Source: Lunularia cruciata (lineage: Eukaryota > Streptophyta > Marchantiopsida > Lunulariales > Lunulariaceae). Taken from it: 64,000 nucleotides of DNA. A program made the position numbers and the translations under genes. The stretch covers positions 73,882,552 through 73,946,551 of the forward strand of contig OX419756.1 of NCBI GenBank assembly GCA_948567375.1, written 5' to 3'. The notes beneath the pieces are model-generated. The model did no database searches and was not told the DNA's origin. It worked only from the letters and a program-made list of their open reading frames with translations. The stretch's first letter is position 1. Each line of letters begins with the position of its first letter. Positions 57,367 to 64,000 of this stretch are shown here, piece by piece.

Positions 57367-58770
57367 CCCCTCTCAATTCTTTTATGTAATCAATCAACAA
57401 TTGAATAAGGTCTCAAATTTGAAACTCAACATGCAATATATCCTACCAATTCAATTCAATATGGTAATGTATATTGATCACATCATCAAGCCACATCCAC
57501 GCTAGGAAATAGAATCAAGATGACATTGGCCAACCTTTGTCCACCATAACTAAGAGCTTGAAGGCTCAACCTAGAAGAAGTGAGCTCTTTGGAGTCAAAC
57601 TTTGAGGTATACTTGCTCTAGAGTGGCTAGGAATCCAAGTTTGATGTACATATGATAACCCATTTGATAGTTGGAACAATAGCTCAATGGTGCAATCAAT
57701 CAACCTAAAATTATATCTATCCGCCACTAGGTAGTCCTTGAGCAGCTATTAATAACATGATGATTAAACTATCACTCCAACATCCTGGGAAAGTAGCATT
57801 GATGTTGTCATGACAAGATAATAAACTTACACTTCGATACAAAATTAGTAAAGATGTTTGTTGATACACAAGTCCATAGTCATATACTCAAAAATCAAGA
57901 GTTCATTAATGTCACTAACAAATTTATTCACTTCATTAGGAAGTATTGATTGTCTCTCAACAAAGAATCTTTAAAATTCTAAAATAAAACTCTTGTAATA
58001 TATCAGGTTTTTTAAGATTGACTTATATAGAAATTTTATCAAGAATGTTCTTGTTTAGTAAGGGAAATTTTTTTATGTATGATGTTATGTATTTTGGTGA
58101 AATTTTTTGTTATGGATAAAACAAGTCTTTGTTCTATTCAAAGACTTGTAAATTGTTGATTTGAAAGCAAAATTTCTTACATTGATTCCTTAAACTTGGA
58201 AACAATAATATCTTTATGTGATAAATTATATTGAAAGCTTTTAATTTCTTAAGTTGAGAAAATAAAGTACATCTCACATTAAGAAAACACTCATCCACTT
58301 TTACAAACCTTTTATAAATATTTATATTTGATACAATTTATGTAATATGAATGATGAGTTTGTGACGATAGATATGATATTTACTAAATATTTATCAAAT
58401 CACTTTTGATAAATACTAGAAAAAAATGATCATTTTCAATTCAACCTAAAATGTCTGAAACATCTGATCAAAGCTCTCTTCCATAGCATTATATATTCTT
58501 AGAAAAATCTTATAGTGAAGTCTAACTCTCCTTTCCTCTTCTTATAATCTCAAGATATCCTAATAGTAAATATATTATTTTATGAAAATACCCATTGATT
58601 ATGATTATTTTTAAAATTTTATTATACTTAAAATTAGAACTAAAATATACCATTTAAATATATTCTTAGTATGCAATCAATAAGAATTTATATGAAGTAT
58701 CTTCCTTTTCTGCTAGGGTAAATCTTGGATATCATGCATGCGGGCAAAAAGACCCTATTCCTAGAGTAGA

Positions 58771-59024
58771 GGCAATTCCATCCATCACCCATCATCCTCA
58801 TCCCTAGAGGTAGTTTCATCTATCATCTCCGGTCCCTATCCCCAAAGCATTGGCAATTCCGTTCGTCACCTCATCATCCTCGTCTTGAGAGGTAGTTCAG
58901 TCCGTTATCCTTTTTAGGTACCTACCCTCCCAAAAGCATTAGCAATTCCATCCTTCACCTCAATCTCCTCATCCTAAGAGGTAGTTCCATCCGTTATTTC
59001 CCTAAGTACCTACCCTAAGATAGT
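58771..59024. repeat. Degenerate tandem array, 3 units of about 81-89 bp
   Basis: Units begin GCAATTCC at about 58772, 58853 and 58942. Each holds CATC..CTCATCC...GAGGTAGTT...TCC and a CTATCC/CTACC end. It is C- and T-rich compared with its surroundings. Confidence 0.75.
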
Positions 59025-59084
59025 ATGGTGATAGTGATGTTTTAAAGGTTAATATGATAATACTTTTACTTTATGAAAAGGTGA

Positions 59085-59440
59085 CACCAAGAAGGATGAG
59101 GAGATCCCATCAAGCCATACAAGGGAGAGACAAAAGAGGTAGAATAGGGCTAGGTCCCAATAGTATTGATATGAGAAATCTGCCCTACTACACCTAATAT
59201 ATCCGAGCTATGCAAGTTGTAAGGTCTATAAACTATTCGAGCATCCAAAGAAGCATCACCTAGAGTGTTTTCTCTCCTCTGGATTGCACCAACCAATAAT
59301 CTCTATAGAGCAATAGACAAACGGTGTCTAAAGTATGCTACAAAGTATGAGAGTGAGAGTAGTAACCTAGCATCTAATATGATAAGCTCTCGCGTACTCC
59401 GTGTCAAATGTGTCAAACTTGCACTAAAAAGGTGATTCTT
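59085..59440 (-). pseudogene. LINE remnant C (C-terminal region plus 3' tail)
   Basis: On minus this is closely similar to remnant B (6150-6460): ACGCGAGAGCTTATCAT, LSYFVAYFRHRLSIAL, then CTTGCATAGCTCGGATAT and the ACTATTGGGACCTAGCCC tail with GGCTTGATGGGATC. It lacks the sequence upstream of the F-P-L-x-E region. Copies B and C lie about 53 kb apart in opposite orientation. Confidence 0.65.
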
Positions 59441-62400
59441 TAAATGTGTCATGGTACACTTGAGCATTTGCACAGCTGAATAACGTTCCATGAACCCAAC
59501 AAATTAGACATGGTACTTAAATGAATAGTTTCTTTGTGCGAGTTCCTTTTAGTAAGATAATAATCCTTTGTTTGTAATCACGTATGTGTATACTCTATAC
59601 TTTCAACTAAAGCTGAGTTTCTTTCAATGACTCTTTGGATTAGACGGAATGGAAGATATAGCCACTAATCACATAATCATGAATTCCATTTGAGACAAAT
59701 GTCATGGGGATTCTTGCTTTATCTTTTTTATTTGGTAATTTCACTTTTCTTTCATGATCCAATAAAATAGTCTGTCAATATTTATTGATAAAATATTTAA
59801 CAAACTAAAAATTATATATTGTGTGTTTTGAACTCTTTACTCCACATGATTTTCATTGTAACAAAATCTATTAAGATTCACAACCGATTCAATCCAAACT
59901 AAGTTTTTTAAGTTTTAGTTTCATTTCTTATTACTTTTGAACAAAAATTGATAATGGATTAAGATCTTTGAAAAAAAGTTGTGAAATAGAAAATGATTTT
60001 TGATGAGATCCTTTGATTCTTAAGTTTGTTGATGTTAGTGGATTAAGATCTTTGAAATAAATTAATTACAAATTTCATAAATTTTCATGGAATATCGATT
60101 CTTACTGAAAGATTTTGTTATTACACAGTTTTGAAATTACACAGTTGCAACAAAAAAACCTCTACATTTTTTTTTTTCTCTTTTTTCCAATCAATCAATG
60201 GCATGAAATCACCTTGAATATTCATTCTGCTGATGTCTTTGTTGATTCTTCTTCTTTCTTCAATTTCAATTACTGATGTCAAATCAAATTAGAGATTCAT
60301 TTTACATGTTGTCTTTATTGATTGAAGCTTTGAACTCTAACACGTATTTTACGATTTCTCACCATATTCTTCATTTAAAGGATTGGAAAGTAAATAAAAT
60401 TAGGAGGAGTGAGGGTCCCTCTGGTCAAGTGCTGCGCACATTCTCCCTCCGCCGAATGGTGGCTCAACTTAAGCACTAGTCCTTATAGGACGGAGCCCGC
60501 CTCGAAAGTTGTCCTTAGGGACTTGACCGAACCACTGTGGTTTAAAGATAAGGTATAATATTTTTTACGAGTAACTATTCTACTTATAATTGAATTTTAT
60601 TATTCAAAATGAGGCAATAAATTTTGAAAACCGAAAACTCCATCTTTTGATCAGAAAGGCCAACAAGAGAGAAAAGAGAAAATTCAAGAAATCACATTTT
60701 GTCTACATTGAAGACTCGGATTTTAAATTTTAGGAGTCTAGTTCATATTATTGGTTTCCAATAATAAATTTATATCATTTACGAAAGTAACGTGCAACTA
60801 CTTACGTCTATAAGAGGACGAGACCTAGAAATTGTTACGGGTATTATTGAATATGTGAGAATTCTTCATGATACTCATAAATTTCTTCAAGAGAAGTATA
60901 AAACTTATTCAAATTCTTTTGATTGACTCTTTCACGAGTATTTTCCTAATTCGAACAAATAATAGCTTTTCCTTCACTGATTATATAGCTTGCGGAACAT
61001 GCGTGGTTGCTTTAGGAGACTGATGGTGAGCTCGTGTGAAGTGTAACATTAGCCAGGAGACATGAGTCAAGCCCTTAGGAGGCATGCAGTGCGGCGGTTT
61101 TCCTTCGAGGACACCTGCAGGAAAATGCTTCGAGCTGGAGAGACATTTCAGCCCTATCCAGGTAAATGATTTCTGGGTTGGGTTGTGTATGCTTATTACG
61201 CATGTTTTTTATTTGCCGATATTCTGGGTTTCGAAATGTCCTTTTCCACTTTTCAGTTGGAGGCGCTTGAGCATGAAAGGTTTCAAGCAGCCGAAATTGC
61301 GTCACGACAACTCGAGTGCAGCAGAGATACCCGCAGTTGGGATGGAGGTAGGCTTTTGGCCTGACGACACAAACTGTAACGTAACAAATGCGATTTCCTG
61401 GTAAATATCTGGCCTATAACATACAAGCGGTTGGGAAGCATACGGCATGCTGACAAAATTGTCGTAGAGCTAAGTCTCATCAAAAGCGACTCTCTATTGA
61501 ACGCGTTTATGGGGATCGTTAAAAGAACTTTAATGGAAGTGAAACATACTAACCGGAATTCCTGAGAGGACATGACGACTAATTTTCAGATGATCATGCG
61601 GCAAAATAATCATCACTGTTTGAAATACCGCGTCGAAATGTAGATGGGTATAGATAGACAAAAGAGTAGTTAAGATTGAGAGAATACATCATAAGATGAG
61701 ATTTATGTAAGCACGAACAAGAGCGCCAGTCTGAATACGATATGAAAGAGTGCTTTGTTTGCAACGTATGCAAAGGTATCATCATCATCATGGTCTGCAA
61801 AGACGTTAGCTGCTTACGATACATATGCAAAGAGCTGGAGAAAATTCCTATGAAATATCCGAAACACTTTGGCAAGGAAAATTGTATAAATGGTTATAAC
61901 TGAACCGCGACACATTTGTCGTATAAGACTGACGGGATTGAATCCCTGTGCTGAACTAATCGACCTGGTGAACTAAACCATCGCTCTGGACATCACTTTC
62001 GACACAATTGATATGATTTCTGAAGATCGAGAAGAAAGTAAGAATGTTTTTCAGTTGCACCTTTGTCAGAAGAGCTAGACCGCTCAAGTACCGACAAAGC
62101 CAAATGCAACGAGAATACGGACAGACCCACCTTTGGGAAGAACCATCATGGAACAGAACTCGAAAATCTAAACAGTAGATACCTCAAATTCCTGAGCTAA
62201 AACATAAAAGAAACAAAGAAGGATGACGTGATAGGTGCAAATCTTCAGTCATATGCATAATACAAGAGAAGGTCGCCGAAACATAATTCTTCCACAGTGC
62301 AACAACTGATGATTCTTGACAAAGTATAGATTGACTTTGCGATGGCCAGTGACCAACCCTGTCCACGCACAAACTTGGCCGATTTGAATGAATATTGATG

Positions 62401-62693
62401 GAACTATGCATGGAGCATGGTACCATATACCGTGGTACAGAATTACATTAAAATAACCCTAAACTATAATCAAAAGTTCAAATCTGTAGAAAAAAGTGCT
62501 TGCCGGGTTAAATCTCTCCGCCGGCAAGTCTTGATGAAAGAAAGAAAGGAAACGGATTGATTGCCGGACCATGCTCATAGGGTGCGAATCCAGGCCATCA
62601 TGCCACAGAATCAGGAGAGGATGCGAAAGGAAAGGATCCAACATGAAGATGCCTGCTCCGGATGACGCCGCCCTTGATCCTCAGATAACAGAC
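59441..62693. other. Unassigned region, AT-rich then gene-like
   Basis: 59.5-60.9 kb is AT-rich with no coding match, apart from a GC-rich island at about 60408-60545. From about 61 kb composition returns to that of the gene-space. A weak two-exon candidate lies at 61084-61347. No other gene was recognised up to the AWPM-19 promoter. Confidence 0.35.
61084..61347 (+). CDS. Weak two-exon coding candidate, unknown product
   Basis: An ATG at 61084 opens 26 codons ending at a CAG|GTAAAT donor (61161). A pyrimidine-rich TTTTCAG acceptor at 61256 leads, in phase, to LEALEHERFQAAEIASRQLE and a GAG|GTAGGC donor at 61347. The intron would be 95 bp. Charged, helix-like residues make it protein-like, but I recognise no family and found no third exon. 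It may be part of a longer gene or chance. Confidence 0.18.
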
Positions 62694-63082
62694 ACGTTTC
62701 AAGTAACCTGAGCTAAAATATTTCCCGGCACCTTGACAGTTCATGCGGGGACCGAGGCTGTTGACACGTAGAAACTCCTACGAGTGCTTACCCATGTACG
62801 GCACGTGTTGCTATAGCGTGAAGGTCACGACCGCGATAATCCATCCAATTGGCACAGCGCTTTTGAGGGACAATGACATTTTAGCGCGTTAATGGTACCT
62901 GCCAACGTGGCATGCAGCTTAAGTCCATGCGATTAGTGCTGCCTCCGCCACATTAGACTGCTGCTAATCTGCCACGTACAGTGCTCTGATTCCGGTGCTT
63001 GTTGGCCATGGAAGGCAGGTCCTCGCTACATCCGTCTCGTGTTGCCTGGCCACCAAACCCTGTGCTTCCGTCCATCCTACGT
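62694..63082. promoter_or_regulatory. ACGT-core (ABRE/G-box-like) cluster upstream of AWPM-19 copy 2
   Basis: Six ACGT cores lie at 62694, 62766, 62803, 62905, 62974 and 63079. They include a CACGTG G-box (62802-62807), the classical ABRE ACGTGGC (62905-62911) and a palindromic CTACGTAG (63078-63083). They are about 330-715 bp before the ATG. ABRE-binding bZIP factors mediate ABA responses, and the gene family is ABA-induced; the role is inferred. Confidence 0.55.
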
Positions 63083-63240
63083 AGGATTATGCAATCTACG
63101 GAGGATCCAGTTCCGCTAACAGAATTAGCTAATTAGCGCCTAACCCTGGGGTCGTTCGATTACCACTCGTTTAGCACTTAAGTACCCGCCCGTTTGCTCA
63201 CCTTCAAGGCTGCGAGACTTCACTGCTGGTTTCCAAAGAC

Positions 63241-63247
63241 TATAAGA
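63241..63247 (+). promoter_or_regulatory. TATA-like box of AWPM-19 copy 2
   Basis: CTATAAGAA about 168 bp before the ATG at 63409. Position and sequence are acceptable for a plant TATA box, but alternatives are possible. Confidence 0.4.
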
Positions 63248-63408
63248 AATCTCGGCACACTCTTATCTGAAGTAAAGAACGAGCACCAGTCTTCTCGTAC
63301 CCGACGACCTGTAAATTGCAGCCTCACTCCGTGGCTTGATTACTTCAGCTACCTTGCCCTCTGCAATTGTAAATACAATTTCTATTGTCCTCGAGATCTC
63401 TATCCAAA

Positions 63409-63900
63409 ATGGTGGCGGCAAAGACAGCACGAGCGGCCTTGGCACCGTTGGTGCTGCTGAACTTGGCGATGTTTGCAATTGTACTGGGATTATCTGGGTG
63501 GATGACAAACAGGTTCATCGACAGGGGTAGCTTCGGTGGAAATCAGGTGACCCCCTTGCTTGCTCCCTTTGCGCTTCTTGCTGGAATGGTGGGAGTTGCA
63601 TCGGCCATAACCGGGCTGCACCATCTGAGAGTCGGACATTCAAATAGTGCAGCCGCTGCTCAGGCCACATCTTGGATCACATTGTTGCTTCTCATCATCG
63701 CCTTCTGCTTGGCGTGGAAAGAAATAAGAATTGGGGGCAGGAGCATCAGGCACAGAGTATTGGAAGGATTCATCATCACTCTCTTTTTTACGAAGCTTGC
63801 TGAGACGTTAGCATACTATTTCTCTCATGACAAGTACCACGTCAAGGACGATCATGCACCTGGCCACCCTGCAGGTACCTACGGGACCAACACAGTCTAG
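63409..63900 (+). CDS. AWPM-19-like (PM19) four-span plasma-membrane protein, copy 2
   Basis: One uninterrupted frame of 163 codons from ATG at 63409 (context AAAATGGTG) to TAG at 63898-63900. Hydrophobic spans are at about residues 11-33, 50-72, 89-105 and 119-138. Shared with copy 1: VLGLSGWM, FGGN, GLHHLR, AAQATSWI, AFCLAWK, IRIGGRS, RHRVLE. The C-terminal tail is His/Asp-rich and ends GTNTV, while copy 1 continues about 13 residues further. Length and layout fit the AWPM-19 family (PF05512), plasma-membrane proteins linked to ABA, cold and desiccation. It is divergent with copy 1 across about 38 kb. No intron, frameshift or premature stop is seen. Confidence 0.95.
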   Translation: MVAAKTARAALAPLVLLNLAMFAIVLGLSGWMTNRFIDRGSFGGNQVTPLLAPFALLAGMVGVASAITGLHHLRVGHSNSAAAAQATSWITLLLLIIAFCLAWKEIRIGGRSIRHRVLEGFIITLFFTKLAETLAYYFSHDKYHVKDDHAPGHPAGTYGTNTV

Positions 63901-64000
63901 GGCCTTCCATTTGCATATGGTTGAGATTTTTTTCTTCTCATTCGTCAGGGATATATTTTTGTACTCCTCCCTCTCCCAGCGATGAGTACAGTGTGGAGGT

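Larger units (their letters stand above)
56445..59084. other. AT-rich region, no gene recognised
   Basis: This continues the pre-insertion sequence found left of 50086. No coding similarity was seen. It contains an 18-bp perfect inverted repeat (57325-57366) and a three-unit degenerate tandem array (58771-59024). From 57.8 to 58.7 kb it is strongly AT-rich. Confidence 0.4.

Noticed and set aside
63385-63408. In-frame extension upstream of the ATG of AWPM-19 copy 2
   Set aside because: It would need a TTG start; the ATG at 63409 matches the family's length and has good context.

Overview
The window is nuclear DNA of a land plant. The evidence is spliced genes of plant type (an ABA-responsive AWPM-19 pair, a B12D/MLRQ-like small protein, a FemAB-like DUF482 protein with a transit-peptide-like first exon) and abundant plant-type LTR retrotransposons primed by initiator tRNA-Met. 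Moderate introns and the intergenic style would suit a bryophyte or other seed-free plant, but the sequence does not name the species. No CRISPR array, operon, tRNA or rRNA gene was seen.

Layout. 1-6.5 kb is repeat DNA: two LTRs of one family in inverted orientation (one a solo LTR with a perfect 5-bp target duplication) and decayed LINE 3' ends. 6.5-27 kb is gene-space: a 12-exon FemAB-like gene (11527-17059, minus), a three-exon B12D gene (19735-21545, minus) and an intact AWPM-19 gene (24795-25328, minus). 27-61 kb is a transposon block: a hAT-like remnant, a LINE remnant, a solo LTR, a decayed polyprotein that carries a C5-cytosine DNA methyltransferase domain (about 33.0-34.0 kb, minus), a three-deep nest of Ty3/gypsy chromoviruses (38379-49191), a second complete chromovirus with perfect target duplication (50091-56439), and another LINE 3' end. 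From about 61 kb gene-like sequence returns and ends with a second AWPM-19 gene (63409-63900, plus).

How it fits together. The two AWPM-19 genes are divergent, and their 5' flanks face each other across about 38 kb that is largely transposon-derived. Each keeps a dense cluster of ACGT-core (ABRE/G-box-like) sites within about 1.2 kb of its start. The simplest reading is a divergent paralogue pair pushed apart by insertions. The transposons record a relative order: an old minus-strand gypsy element was entered by a plus-strand relative, which was then entered by a third LTR element now reduced to a solo LTR.

The most unusual item is the mobile-element-associated cytosine methyltransferase. 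It keeps motif I, the catalytic Pro-Cys, the ENV motif and the C-terminal conserved block, but is broken by several stops. Exon boundaries of the two spliced genes were derived by eye from splice sites and reading phase and are not transcript-verified. All transposon polyproteins here are pseudogenes.
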